A stretch of 64,000 bases of DNA, from contig NZ_FOGG01000021.1 in NCBI RefSeq assembly GCF_900111155.1, forward strand, positions 5,476 through 69,475, read 5' to 3'. Each line of letters opens with the position of its first letter. Position 1 is the first letter of the stretch. Below are positions 1 through 7,228 of this stretch, piece after piece. The notes under the pieces were generated by a model. It did no database searches, was not told where the DNA came from, and saw only the letters and a program-made list of their open reading frames with translations. Origin of the DNA: Pedobacter rhizosphaerae. Its GTDB lineage: Bacteria; Bacteroidota; Bacteroidia; Sphingobacteriales; Sphingobacteriaceae. The translations under genes were made by a program, and so were the position numbers.

Positions 1-255
1 AAAAAGCCCAAATATTACCGGATGCAGGTTCGGCTCCATGTCTAATTACTAACTGCTATAAAAGTATCAAGATGCTAGTATCAAGTATCAAGATGATAGT
101 ATCAAGACCGGATGCAGGTTATGCGTGATGTCTAATTACTAACGACTAAATACTAACGACTGTAAAAGTATCAAGATGCTAGTATCAAGTACCAAGACCG
201 GATGCAGGTTCGGCAAATCGTCTAATTACTAACGACTATATACTAACTACTAAAC
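1..255. repeat. Three tandem 90-bp intergenic repeats
   Basis: The block starting ACCGGATGCAGGTT occurs at 17, 107 and 197, so the period is exactly 90 bp. Each unit has a short unique core, a tract of 7-base units of the type TCTAATT/ACTAACG, and a second tract of 7-base units of the type AAGTATC. The opposite strand of the same core recurs near 24.95 and 25.2 kb, and the same strand near 12.35 kb. The stretch before sodA (1-351) holds only this and the sodA promoter; I see no gene in it. Confidence 0.85.
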
Positions 256-305
256 TAAAATACAATTGATGATAATAACATGAACAAATGTTAATCTTCG
301 AATGT

Positions 306-313
306 TATATTTG
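306..313 (+). promoter_or_regulatory. Putative -7 box of sodA
   Basis: TATATTTG matches the Bacteroidota primary-sigma consensus TAnnTTTG and lies 38 bases before the sodA start codon. No convincing TTTG or TTG is seen at the expected upstream distance, so only the -7 part is supported. Confidence 0.5.
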
Positions 314-351
314 CTACAAGAAACATTTTTAAATCTTAAACATAAAACATT

Positions 352-960
352 ATGGCTTTTGAATTACCTGCGTTACATTACGCAACAGATGCACTAGAAC
401 CGCATATTGATAAAACAACCATGGAAATCCACCATGATAAACATCACCAAGCTTACGTAACTAACTTGAATAAAGCATTAGAAGGTAAGCCTGAAGCAGG
501 TTCAAGCATCGAGGAAATTGTAAAAAACATTTCTAAGTTTCCTGCTGCTGTTAGAAACAACGGCGGTGGTCACTATAACCACTCTTTATTCTGGAATATT
601 TTAGGCCCAAATAAAGGTGGCGAGCCAACTGGCGATTTAGCAAAAGCAATTAACGAAACATTTGGTTCTTTCGCTGATTTAAAAACTAAATTACAAGAAG
701 CTGGCGCTACCCGTTTTGGTTCGGGATGGGCTTGGTTATCAGTAGGTGCTGATAAAAAACTTCAGGTTTCTTCTACTCCAAACCAGGACAATCCATTAAT
801 GGATGTTGCTGAAGTTAAAGGAACACCTATTTTAGGTATTGATGTTTGGGAACATGCTTACTACTTAAAGTATCAAAACAAACGTCCAGATTACTTAGCA
901 GCAATCTGGAATGTAATTAACTGGGATGCAGTTGCCGAACTTTACAAAAAAGCACTTTAA
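352..960 (+). CDS. sodA: Superoxide dismutase, Fe/Mn family (Mn-type)
   Basis: Cytoplasmic enzyme converting superoxide to hydrogen peroxide and oxygen. The 202-residue length is normal for the family and there is no signal peptide. Metal ligands by motif are H27 (MEIHHDKHH), H77 (HYNHSLFW), D164 and H168 ([12 protein letters not shown]). The glutamine in NQDNPLM aligns with the second-sphere Gln typical of manganese enzymes, so Mn rather than Fe use is inferred. The ATG follows a TATATTTG box and an A-rich leader. The gene is monocistronic, ended by the hairpin at 987. An OxyR gene lies about 0.8 kb downstream on the other strand; any regulatory link is inference. Confidence 0.97.
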   Translation: MAFELPALHYATDALEPHIDKTTMEIHHDKHHQAYVTNLNKALEGKPEAGSSIEEIVKNISKFPAAVRNNGGGHYNHSLFWNILGPNKGGEPTGDLAKAINETFGSFADLKTKLQEAGATRFGSGWAWLSVGADKKLQVSSTPNQDNPLMDVAEVKGTPILGIDVWEHAYYLKYQNKRPDYLAAIWNVINWDAVAELYKKAL

Positions 961-986
961 TCACTAGTTAACAAGGTTAACAAATT

Positions 987-1022
987 AAGCCCGCAAATTC
1001 AGTTTTGTGGGCTTTCTTGTTT
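987..1022 (+). terminator. Rho-independent terminator of sodA
   Basis: AAGCCCGCAAA pairs with TTTTGTGGGCTT across a six-base loop, followed by a T-rich run. It lies 26 bases after the sodA stop codon. Confidence 0.8.
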
Positions 1023-1035
1023 TAATTTTATTGGT

Positions 1036-1043
1036 TAACTTTG
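1036..1043 (+). promoter_or_regulatory. Putative -7 box for the gene at 1054
   Basis: TAACTTTG fits TAnnTTTG; a TTG lies 16 bases upstream (1017-1019), slightly closer than usual. The box is only 10 bases before the first ATG, so the leader would be very short. Confidence 0.5.
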
Positions 1044-1053
1044 CATCATTAAT

Positions 1054-1518
1054 ATGTTCAATATGAAGCGGATTGTATTTTTATTCTTGATTTTGATTGG
1101 TGTTACTGGTGCTGTTAATGCACAACAGAATAAAATGCCTACACCTGATGAGATTGCTAAGAAGAATGTAGAAGATTTAGACAAGCGGTTAAAACTGAAT
1201 GGAACACAAAAAAGCGTGATCTACAGTTACACCTATACCCAGGCTAAAGAACAGGCTGAACTTATTAAAAGACAACAGGCAGGTACTTCCAGAGAAGAAG
1301 ATGTAGATAAATTCTACAAGCTTCAAAATGAAACTTCAAAGAATATTCGCACGGTGTTAAAAGGCGAGCAACAAACGGAATACGATAAAATTATTGAAGA
1401 ACGTTTAAGCGGAAAGTCTAATAAAGGCAAGAAAAAGAAAAAAGGCGAAGAAGTAGAAGAAGCTGGCGATATTAAAGGCTTGCTAACAGGCCCGAAAGTA
1501 GAGAAACAGGAGCTTTAG
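1054..1518 (+). CDS. Small secreted basic protein of unknown function
   Basis: This 154-residue protein begins with a clear signal peptide (hydrophobic to about residue 22, ending VNAQQ), so it is probably periplasmic. The body is predicted helical, with LNGTQKSVIYSYTYTQAKEQAEL followed by charged heptads, and resembles in style the Spy/CpxP-like helical periplasmic proteins; this is a resemblance only. Residues about 121-130 are a lysine-rich stretch (KSNKGKKKKK). The start could be the ATG at 1054 or, equally well, the one at 1063 (MKRIVFLF), which gives a tidier signal peptide. It lies 24 bases upstream of a small membrane protein and may be cotranscribed with it. Confidence 0.75.
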   Translation: MFNMKRIVFLFLILIGVTGAVNAQQNKMPTPDEIAKKNVEDLDKRLKLNGTQKSVIYSYTYTQAKEQAELIKRQQAGTSREEDVDKFYKLQNETSKNIRTVLKGEQQTEYDKIIEERLSGKSNKGKKKKKGEEVEEAGDIKGLLTGPKVEKQEL

Positions 1519-1542
1519 TTATTAAATAACAGTAGCCTCGTA

Positions 1543-1788
1543 ATGCCAGAAATCATCGTAGGCGCAGTTGTTTTAGGCCTACTGTTATCTCCACAGATTT
1601 TGGCCGGTTTTTTAGCCAAAAGAACAGGACGTAACTTTTGGTTTTGGTTCTGTATTTCCTTTGTCATTCCTGTAATTTCATTGGTTATCCTGATTTTCCT
1701 CGAAGATAAGAACCCAAAAGCCGAGGGCTACCCATTGGCCGCCCATGTAGATAAGTCGAACGACTTTAAACAAGGAATCGCCAGTTAA
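1543..1788 (+). CDS. Small two-helix membrane protein, unknown
   Basis: The 81-residue protein has two hydrophobic segments (about residues 4-24 and 31-52) joined by a short basic turn (AKRTGRNFWFW), then a hydrophilic tail. The layout resembles small inner-membrane proteins of the PLDc_N/DUF type, but I do not recognise the family. It follows the gene at 1054 closely, and its last four bases overlap the 3' end of the convergent oxyR gene. Confidence 0.7.
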   Translation: MPEIIVGAVVLGLLLSPQILAGFLAKRTGRNFWFWFCISFVIPVISLVILIFLEDKNPKAEGYPLAAHVDKSNDFKQGIAS

Positions 1789-2717
1789 ATCCCAACAATA
1801 TCTTTCTTTTTCTTTTGCTTCATGGCTTTAGGGATGATGGCTAGAATTTCCTCCTGTAAAGCATTCAGCATTCTTTTTTTGATGAAGTTTTTATGGGTTA
1901 CCAAACTAATTTCCCTTACCGGCTCTGAGGGCTTAAAATACCGTACTTTGTTCAGTTGTTTTGCATTTAATTCTGCGATAGCCAATTCGGGAAGAAGCGT
2001 TGCACCACCGTTTAAATCTACCATTCGCACCAACGTTTCTACGCTACCCGTGTTATATTCCAACCCCTGTAATCTATTATTCTTGGTAGATCTGCAAATG
2101 TTTAGCACCTGATTGCGCATGCAGTGACCTTCATTTAATAGCCATATATTTTCATCATTCAAATCTTCTGCATCAACAGCCTTCTTTTTGTAGAGTTTAC
2201 TGTTTTTACTAATATAGCTTACAAAATTTTCATAGTAAAGTGGTGTCTCTGCAATATTGGGATCGGATAGTGGCGTAGCCAGAATTCCGCAGTCGAGTAC
2301 TCCCGTTTTAAGATGATGGATGATATCTTCTGTAGTATACTCCCAAATTAATAATTTCAGTTCGGGATACTTTTCCAGCATCGATGAAATCACCTCTGGC
2401 AAAAGATAAGGCGCTACCGTTGGGATTACTCCAATGCGTAACTCGCCGAGCACGTCTTGCTGTTGACTACTAATCAACTCTTTTATTTTGCCGCTTTCTT
2501 GTAAAATGATACGCGCCTGCGCAATAATCTGAGCGCCTATTTCTGTAGGACTAACAGGCTGCCGGCTTCTGTCGAATATTTTAACGCTTAAAAGTTCTTC
2601 TAGTTTTTGAACCTGCATACTGAGTGTAGGCTGTGTTACAAAGCACTTCTCTGCAGCAGTAACGAAACTGCGATAAGTATCTACGGCAACAATATATTCG
2701 AGCTGAACTAAAGTCAT
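1785..2717 (-). CDS. oxyR: Hydrogen-peroxide-sensing LysR regulator OxyR
   Basis: LysR-family activator with an N-terminal winged helix-turn-helix (about residues 1-60; TQPTLSMQVQKLEELL is the recognition region) and a substrate-binding-type regulatory domain (about 90-300). The motif GHCMRNQVLNIC places cysteines at residues 199 and 208, the same numbering and eight-residue spacing as the redox pair of E. coli OxyR. That makes the OxyR assignment strong rather than generic LysR. The 310-residue length is normal. The start codon lies at the edge of a 13-bp perfect inverted repeat, which suggests autoregulation. Its targets are not visible here; sodA upstream is a possible one. Confidence 0.92.
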   Translation of the reverse strand: MTLVQLEYIVAVDTYRSFVTAAEKCFVTQPTLSMQVQKLEELLSVKIFDRSRQPVSPTEIGAQIIAQARIILQESGKIKELISSQQQDVLGELRIGVIPTVAPYLLPEVISSMLEKYPELKLLIWEYTTEDIIHHLKTGVLDCGILATPLSDPNIAETPLYYENFVSYISKNSKLYKKKAVDAEDLNDENIWLLNEGHCMRNQVLNICRSTKNNRLQGLEYNTGSVETLVRMVDLNGGATLLPELAIAELNAKQLNKVRYFKPSEPVREISLVTHKNFIKKRMLNALQEEILAIIPKAMKQKKKKDIVGI

Positions 2718-2764
2718 ATAGCTAAAATTGATTTATAATATCAAATATATAAATTTTAGCTATA
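2717..2764 (-). promoter_or_regulatory. oxyR promoter inside a perfect 13-bp inverted repeat
   Basis: TATAGCTAAAATT (2717-2729) and AATTTTAGCTATA (2752-2764) are perfect inverse complements 22 bases apart. The minus-strand -7 box TATATTTG (2742-2749) lies between them. The arm nearest the gene touches the start codon. An OxyR or other repressor site is the simplest reading. Confidence 0.6.
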
Positions 2765-2878
2765 ATAAAAAGTGATGACATGGATTATGAAATGCAAATA
2801 ACAATTTTGGTACTCATTTCCTTGATCCAAATTCAATCACTCTGTCATCCAGTTGTTCCCTCACTCAATCAATAAAGC

Positions 2879-3805
2879 CTAATACCTGCTCTCAAAATCC
2901 TGATAAGCCAAAGCAATACCTTCCGGGAGTTCAATGTTGTGTTTCCAGCCCAGGTTATGTAATTTGCTTACATCCATTAATTTTCTGGGTGTTCCATCTG
3001 GTTTTGTGGTATCAAATACCAACTCTCCCTCATAATTCAGCACCTCTTTAATCAGCAATGCCAGGTCTTTAATAGATAAATCATGGCCTGTACCAATATT
3101 AATCAGGTGGCGTTCATCATAATTTTGCATTAGAAAATAGCAAGCATCAGCCAGGTCGTCGGCAAATAAAAACTCTCTCAATGGAGAACCCGATCCCCAA
3201 ACGGTGATTTGCTTTTCATTATTGATTTTGGCTTCATGCACTTTTCTAATTAATGCCGGTAAAACATGCGAATTTTGAGGATGGTAGTTATCATTATAGC
3301 CATATAAATTGGTTGGCATTACTGAAATGAAATTACAGCCATACTGGTCGCGATAAGCATCACACATTTTAATCCCTGCAATTTTAGCAATCGCATAAGG
3401 TTCATTGGTGGGCTCTAAAGTTCCTGTTAACAAATAGTCTTCTTTTAATGGCTGTGGCGCTAGTTTAGGGTAAATACAGCTAGACCCCAGGAACATTAAT
3501 TTCTTTACTCCAGTTAAATACGCGTTGTGGATAACATTGTTCTGTATGGCTAAATTTTCATAGAGAAAGTCTGCCCGATAGGTATTATTTGCCACAATCC
3601 CCCCCACTTTGGCTGCCGCTAAGAATACATAATCTGGTTTTTCAGCTTCAAAAAAATCAGCAACAGCCTGTTGGTTCCGAAGATCGAGTTCCTGGGAGCC
3701 ACGAACAACCAGGTTCTGGTATCCTTCTTTTTCAAGTTTACGATAGATGGCTGAGCCAACCATTCCTCTATGACCAGCAATATAAATTTTAGCGTTCTTT
3801 TCCAA
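2879..3805 (-). CDS. fcl: GDP-L-fucose synthase
   Basis: NADPH-dependent epimerase/reductase that converts GDP-4-keto-6-deoxymannose to GDP-L-fucose for surface polysaccharides. It is an extended short-chain dehydrogenase with nucleotide-binding GHRGMVG at the N terminus, catalytic Ser in the SSCIYP motif, and YxxxK in [10 protein letters not shown]. Length is about 308 residues from the TTG at 3805. A longer frame from a TTG at 3826 exists, but that codon overlaps a TATTTTTG promoter box, so the shorter start is preferred. The partner GDP-mannose dehydratase is not in this window. The gene is divergent from trmB. Confidence 0.93.
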   Translation of the reverse strand: MEKNAKIYIAGHRGMVGSAIYRKLEKEGYQNLVVRGSQELDLRNQQAVADFFEAEKPDYVFLAAAKVGGIVANNTYRADFLYENLAIQNNVIHNAYLTGVKKLMFLGSSCIYPKLAPQPLKEDYLLTGTLEPTNEPYAIAKIAGIKMCDAYRDQYGCNFISVMPTNLYGYNDNYHPQNSHVLPALIRKVHEAKINNEKQITVWGSGSPLREFLFADDLADACYFLMQNYDERHLINIGTGHDLSIKDLALLIKEVLNYEGELVFDTTKPDGTPRKLMDVSKLHNLGWKHNIELPEGIALAYQDFESRY

Positions 3806-3823
3806 AGTATTACAGATAAGGCA

Positions 3824-3831
3824 CAAAAATA
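3824..3831 (-). promoter_or_regulatory. Putative -7 box of fcl
   Basis: Read on the minus strand this is TATTTTTG, a full match to TAnnTTTG. It sits 18 bases before the TTG at 3805 and rules against a start at 3826. No good -33 element was found. Confidence 0.5.
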
Positions 3832-3875
3832 CGATACATTAAATAAAAAGATGTAGTGTTAACAACAAAATAAGA

Positions 3876-3903
3876 TTTGGATAGCTGATAAATCGTATTT
3901 TTG
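3876..3903 (+). promoter_or_regulatory. Putative promoter of trmB
   Basis: TTTG (3876-3879) is followed after 16 bases by TATTTTTG (3896-3903). The -7 box is perfect, and the spacing is one base short of the usual 17-23. It ends 16 bases before the TTG start codon of trmB. Confidence 0.55.
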
Positions 3904-3919
3904 CCAGAAAAAAAGAAAT

Positions 3920-4570
3920 TTGGGTAAAGATAAACTTAGACGTTTTGCAGAAATAGAGACATTTGCAAACGTATATCAATTAGATGAGGGCAAGCCGTTA
4001 AAGGGTGAATGGGCGAAAACGCATTTCAAAAATGAAAAGCCTGTGGTATTGGAGTTAGCTTGCGGCAAAGGAGAATACACAGTTAATCTGGCTAAATTAT
4101 TCCCGGAGAAAAATTTTATCGGGATAGATTATAAAGGAAACCGAATCTGGAGAGGTGCTAAAACGGGTATAGAAGAAGGCATTGATAATGTTGCTTTTTT
4201 AAGAATTCAGATCGAAAACCTGCTAGATTATTTCGAAGCGGGAGAAATTGATGAAATATGGATTACCTTCCCTGACCCTCAGCCACAAGATAGCAGAGAG
4301 AAGAAAAGGTTGACTTTTCCAGCTTTTTTAGATCGCTATAAACAAGTATTGAAAGCTGGTGGTAAAGTTAATCTGAAAACAGATAATGACGATCTTTATG
4401 CCTACACTGTTGAAAAAGTAAATGAATTGGGCTTAAAAGTGCATAAGAATACAGATCATTTATATACTTCAGATTTAGTTGATGAGGTTTTATCGATCAA
4501 AACTTATTACGAGAAGAAATACTTATTACACGACAAGAATATTAACTACATTCAATTTTCATTTGAATAA
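3920..4570 (+). CDS. trmB: tRNA (guanine-N7)-methyltransferase
   Basis: Methylates G46 in the variable loop of tRNAs using S-adenosylmethionine. The SAM-binding motif VLELACGKGEYTVNLA lies at about residues 41-56, and the family signature ITFPDPQPQDSREKKRLT lies mid-protein. The 216-residue length is normal. The start is a TTG, chosen because no ATG lies upstream in frame and the promoter box lies directly before it. The stop codon shares one base with the start of the next gene, so translation of the two is likely coupled. Confidence 0.95.
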   Translation: MGKDKLRRFAEIETFANVYQLDEGKPLKGEWAKTHFKNEKPVVLELACGKGEYTVNLAKLFPEKNFIGIDYKGNRIWRGAKTGIEEGIDNVAFLRIQIENLLDYFEAGEIDEIWITFPDPQPQDSREKKRLTFPAFLDRYKQVLKAGGKVNLKTDNDDLYAYTVEKVNELGLKVHKNTDHLYTSDLVDEVLSIKTYYEKKYLLHDKNINYIQFSFE

Positions 4571-4902
4571 TGGACACTAACTTTTACGAACAGGTTTATG
4601 AGGTTGTACGCTTAATTCCGAAAGGAAGAGTAACTTCTTATGGAGCCATCGCTAAAAGTTTAGGTGCAGCAAAGTCATCCAGGATGGTTGGGCATGCCAT
4701 GGCTTACGCCGGAACAGCTCATCCTAAGGTACCGGCTCATCGTGTAGTAAATAGCAGTGGACTGCTCACAGGAAAATTTCACTTCAATCCACCAGACTTA
4801 ATGATCGAATTACTGGCAGCAGAAGGTGTGGAGGTAAAGAACGATAAGGTTGTTAATTTTAAAACCGTTTTTTGGAATCCCCTGGAAGAAATTAACCTTT
4901 AA
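4570..4902 (+). CDS. Alkyltransferase-like protein (ATL), MGMT fold without the acceptor cysteine
   Basis: The 110-residue protein is only the DNA-binding domain of the O6-alkylguanine methyltransferase family. Where methyltransferases have PCHRV, this protein has VPAHRVV with alanine at residue 56, so it cannot accept an alkyl group. ATL proteins, including Thermus examples with Ala at this place, bind O6-alkylguanine and hand the lesion to nucleotide excision repair. The arginine-finger region (SSRMVGHAMAYAG) and the C-terminal hydrophobic region are kept. It overlaps trmB by one base, an unusual partner. The Tag glycosylase 0.9 kb downstream also deals with alkylated DNA. Confidence 0.85.
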   Translation: MDTNFYEQVYEVVRLIPKGRVTSYGAIAKSLGAAKSSRMVGHAMAYAGTAHPKVPAHRVVNSSGLLTGKFHFNPPDLMIELLAAEGVEVKNDKVVNFKTVFWNPLEEINL

Positions 4903-4921
4903 TCCAATAGGTATTACACCA

Positions 4922-4965
4922 CGTCATTCACTCACTCACTCAATAATTCTCTCATTCAATAATTA
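4922..4965. repeat. Degenerate TCAN tetranucleotide tract
   Basis: A run built from 4-base units of the form TCAN (TCATTCACTCACTCACTCAA) fills the gap between the ATL gene and the next start codon. Similar tracts occur at 2843-2872, 21288-21363, 43440-43575 and 62054-62100. Confidence 0.6.
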
Positions 4966-4969
4966 AAAC

Positions 4970-5326
4970 ATGGGCAAACTAGTAGAAGAATTTAACAACT
5001 ATCGCGAAAAAATGAACGATAGGATAATGGAAACCGCGAATACTAACATCAAACGTTTCTTCGCTCTAGACACCACCTCTTATGCCGATGGTGCACTAGA
5101 CGTAAAAACCAAAGAGATGCTAGGTCTGGTGGCCTCTATGGTACTTCGCTGCGATGATTGCATTAAATATCATTTAGGCAAATGCCACGATGCCGGTGTG
5201 AACAATGATGAGATGAATGAAATTTTTATGATCGCTAATTTAGTCGGCGGAAGCATCGTAATTCCACATTACAGGAGGGCTGTGGAGTATTGGGATGATC
5301 TTTTGAGTTCGGAGGCGGGAGTTTAG
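4970..5326 (+). CDS. AhpD-like carboxymuconolactone decarboxylase family protein
   Basis: 118-residue all-helical protein with the AhpD-type redox motif C61-DD-C64-xxx-H68 (RCDDCIKYHLGKC). In AhpD this centre reduces partner peroxiredoxins; here the activity is inferred only from the motif. There is no signal peptide. The coding sequence runs into a heptanucleotide tract (5305-5346), so its last residues (SSEAGV) are repeat-encoded and unlikely to be functionally conserved. A second, unrelated AhpD-like gene is at 43001. Confidence 0.85.
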   Translation: MGKLVEEFNNYREKMNDRIMETANTNIKRFFALDTTSYADGALDVKTKEMLGLVASMVLRCDDCIKYHLGKCHDAGVNNDEMNEIFMIANLVGGSIVIPHYRRAVEYWDDLLSSEAGV

Positions 5327-5346
5327 GGTTTGGAGTACTGGGCGGT
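5305..5346. repeat. Heptanucleotide tract (GAGTTNG type) overlapping a gene end
   Basis: Six in-register 7-base units with core GAGTT/GGGTT run from inside the 3' end of the AhpD-like gene past its stop codon (5324-5326). Sixteen bases of it (5308-5323) are inverted, 14 of 16 matching, at 5780-5795, on the other side of the four-helix-bundle gene. Confidence 0.7.
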
Positions 5347-5379
5347 CACTCAATTCCTAAATTATTAGTACATTTAAGA

Positions 5380-5754
5380 ATGGGAACGCTCACAGACTTA
5401 CTTGCCTATAAAAAAGGTTTCAACCTTGCTATGGAAATTTTTCATATTTCGAAAAGATTTCCGGCTGAAGAGCGATATAGTTTAACGGATCAGATTAGGA
5501 GATGTTCTAGAAGTGTGTGCGCAAATTTGGCCGAGGCGTATAGAAAACGAAAGTATCCGAACCATTTCATCAGTAAATTATCAGATTCTGATACCGAAAA
5601 TGGCGAAACCCAAACCTGGCTGGCATTTGCATTGGCCTGTGGTTATATTACGCAAGAAGAATTTGAACTACTAAACAACCAGGCAGAAGAAGTAGCCAGA
5701 TTATTAGTTTACATGATGAATAATGCAGAAAAATTTTTAATAAAATCCCTTTAA
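5380..5754 (+). CDS. Four-helix-bundle protein (23S rRNA intervening-sequence S23 / bAvd superfamily)
   Basis: This 124-residue protein has the signature of the S23/TIGR02436 family: an N-terminal LAYKKGFNLAMEIFHISKRFP helix, the core SLTDQIRRCSRSVCANLAEAYRKR, and the acidic helix SDSDTENGETQTWLAFALACGYI. Family members are encoded within 23S rRNA intervening sequences in some bacteria. They are related to the accessory protein of diversity-generating retroelements, but are also common free-standing in Bacteroidota, where their role is unknown. No rRNA, reverse transcriptase or variable repeat lies nearby. The gene is bracketed by inverted heptanucleotide tracts (5305-5346 and 5780-5814). Confidence 0.9.
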   Translation: MGTLTDLLAYKKGFNLAMEIFHISKRFPAEERYSLTDQIRRCSRSVCANLAEAYRKRKYPNHFISKLSDSDTENGETQTWLAFALACGYITQEEFELLNNQAEEVARLLVYMMNNAEKFLIKSL

Positions 5755-5773
5755 CCCAAATATCTAGACCACT

Positions 5774-6361
5774 ATGCAGACTCCCAACTCCGAACACCCA
5801 ACTCCCAACTTAACACGCTGTTCCTGGTGCGGTACCGATCCATTATACATCAAATATCATGATGAAGAGTGGGGTAAACCCGTGTATGACGATAAGACTT
5901 TATTTGAGTTTTTGATTTTAGAGGGGGCTCAGGCGGGTTTAAGCTGGATTACTATTCTAAGACGGAGAGAAAGCTATAGAAAGGCTTTTGCAGATTTTGA
6001 TGTAACAAAGGTGGCGAAGTTTAATGAGCAGGATGTGGAGCGCTTAATGCAGGATGAAGGGATTATCCGCAATCGGCTAAAAGTAAATGGTGCAATTACC
6101 AATGCCAAGCTATTTATAGAAATTCAAAAAGAGTTTGGCAGCTTTTCAGATTACATCTGGGGATTTTTACCTGATAAAAAGCCTATTTTAAATCAGGTAA
6201 CCAAAATGGGTGATGTTCCGGCAAGAACAGAAATATCTGATCAGATTAGTAAGGACATGAAGAAAAGGGGCTTCAAATTCTTTGGTACAACGATATGTTA
6301 TGCCCACATGCAGGCTACAGGAATGGTTAACGATCACCTCGTGAATTGTATAGCCAGATAA
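5774..6361 (+). CDS. tag: DNA-3-methyladenine glycosylase I
   Basis: Base-excision enzyme that removes 3-methyladenine from alkylated DNA. The zinc-snap residues C16, H29, H188 and C192 are all present (RCSWC, YHDEEWG, MVNDHLVNC). The helix-hairpin-helix fold region WITILRRRESYRKAFADFD matches the family. Normal Tag begins about two residues before RCSW. Here the first 12 residues (MQTPNSEHPTPN) are encoded by a heptanucleotide repeat tract and form an extra tail. No other ATG precedes the conserved part, so the start stands. Confidence 0.95.
   Translation: MQTPNSEHPTPNLTRCSWCGTDPLYIKYHDEEWGKPVYDDKTLFEFLILEGAQAGLSWITILRRRESYRKAFADFDVTKVAKFNEQDVERLMQDEGIIRNRLKVNGAITNAKLFIEIQKEFGSFSDYIWGFLPDKKPILNQVTKMGDVPARTEISDQISKDMKKRGFKFFGTTICYAHMQATGMVNDHLVNCIAR
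5780..5814. repeat. Heptanucleotide tract (ACTCCNA type) encoding the Tag N terminus
   Basis: In-register 7-base units with consensus ACTCCNA (ACTCCCA, ACTCCGA and so on) start six bases after the Tag ATG and run for about five units. They are the inverse of the tract at 5305-5346. Confidence 0.7.
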
Positions 6362-6377
6362 GAAGATTGTTCCCAAA

Positions 6378-6490
6378 CATCAATTGTCAATCCTGAACCC
6401 ATAGAAGGACCTCTTCAAAGTATTGTTATGTATTTGAAATACTTGCCCCGATTATCATCGGGAAGTTCAGGATGCCCCATCTAATTGATG
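6378..6490. repeat. REP-like palindromic element
   Basis: Outer arms CATCAATT (6378-6385) and AATTGATG (6483-6490) and inner arms AATCCTGAAC / GTTCAGGAT bracket two smaller hairpins, one being CCCGA-TCGGG near 6447-6462. The inner text resembles the CCTGAGCTTGTCGAAGGACC family seen at 31.1 kb. It fills the gap between convergent genes and could also terminate both. Confidence 0.6.
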
Positions 6491-6503
6491 TTACCAGCCC
6501 TTT

Positions 6504-7190
6504 TTATTTTTTACTGTTGTATTCCTGAACAAGATTAATCACATCCCTGCTGTTAAAATCTACTGAGGCTTCAATTTTGGATTTCAGTTCAGGTCGATCA
6601 CCTAGCTTTTGTATCAAAATATTTTTAACGTTTGCCTTTTGTGCATCTTCGGTTATAGCCTTCATGGGCACTTCTTGCAATGGCCCTGCGCCTGGTTTCT
6701 CAATAAAATAGCGCACCACTGGCGCACCTGCCGGACGATCGGGTTCACTGTTTCTTCTTCCACCACCAATGCTGATTCCGCCACCCATACCCATTCCACC
6801 AAAACCACCCGTTCCCGCTCCAATACCAATAGAAGGCCTGAATTTCACTTTCTTTTCTTTTTGTGCAGGTGCCAGCGTTTCTCCTCCAAAAGAGTAAAGA
6901 TTAACCGTTCCCATCTCTATAACCTTTACAAAACGGTATTCCAGATTTCGCTTAGCCGCAAAGCCCTTACTCACATAACTGTTCCCATTCCAGAAGAAAT
7001 TTTTCACATCCTTGGCCAACAAAATAACTTCAGCTTCATCATTTGCACTAATCCACACCGAAAAATAGTCCGTTCCCTTTATAGTTCCCCGCAGCACTTC
7101 GTCGTTGTTTTTGACTACAAAATCCTGAGCTGAAAGGGTATTTACCGTAAAAATCAAAAATAGTATGGGCAGGAAAAATTTCATATTCAT
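6504..7190 (-). CDS. Secreted glycine-rich protein of unknown function
   Basis: The 228-residue protein has a signal peptide (to about residue 21, TLSAQ), a beta-rich first half (RGTIKGTDYFSVWIS, YVSKGFAAKRNLEYRFVKVIE), a low-complexity glycine-rich segment around residues 122-143 and a helical C-terminal third. I do not recognise a family. The start may be residue 3 (MKFFLP). It lies downstream of another secreted unknown (7229-8002) and may be cotranscribed with it, with 38 bases between. Confidence 0.7.
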   Translation of the reverse strand: MNMKFFLPILFLIFTVNTLSAQDFVVKNNDEVLRGTIKGTDYFSVWISANDEAEVILLAKDVKNFFWNGNSYVSKGFAAKRNLEYRFVKVIEMGTVNLYSFGGETLAPAQKEKKVKFRPSIGIGAGTGGFGGMGMGGGISIGGGRRNSEPDRPAGAPVVRYFIEKPGAGPLQEVPMKAITEDAQKANVKNILIQKLGDRPELKSKIEASVDFNSRDVINLVQEYNSKK

Positions 7191-7228
7191 ATCGCTTGTT
7201 CACAAATAACGGAACAAATTATTAAATC

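Noticed and set aside
1-255. Possible CRISPR-like array
   Set aside because: The 90-bp period has diverged repeats rather than identical repeats with unique spacers, only three units, and no cas genes nearby.
3806-3826. Longer fcl start at the TTG at 3826
   Set aside because: The codon overlaps a full TAnnTTTG promoter box, and the extra residues (MCLICNT) are not part of the family.
4570-4902. Methylated-DNA-cysteine methyltransferase
   Set aside because: The acceptor cysteine is alanine (PAHRV), so a repair methyltransferase call would be wrong; called ATL instead.
5380-5754. 23S rRNA intervening sequence or diversity-generating retroelement
   Set aside because: No rRNA sequence, reverse transcriptase or template/variable repeat is present around the S23-type gene.
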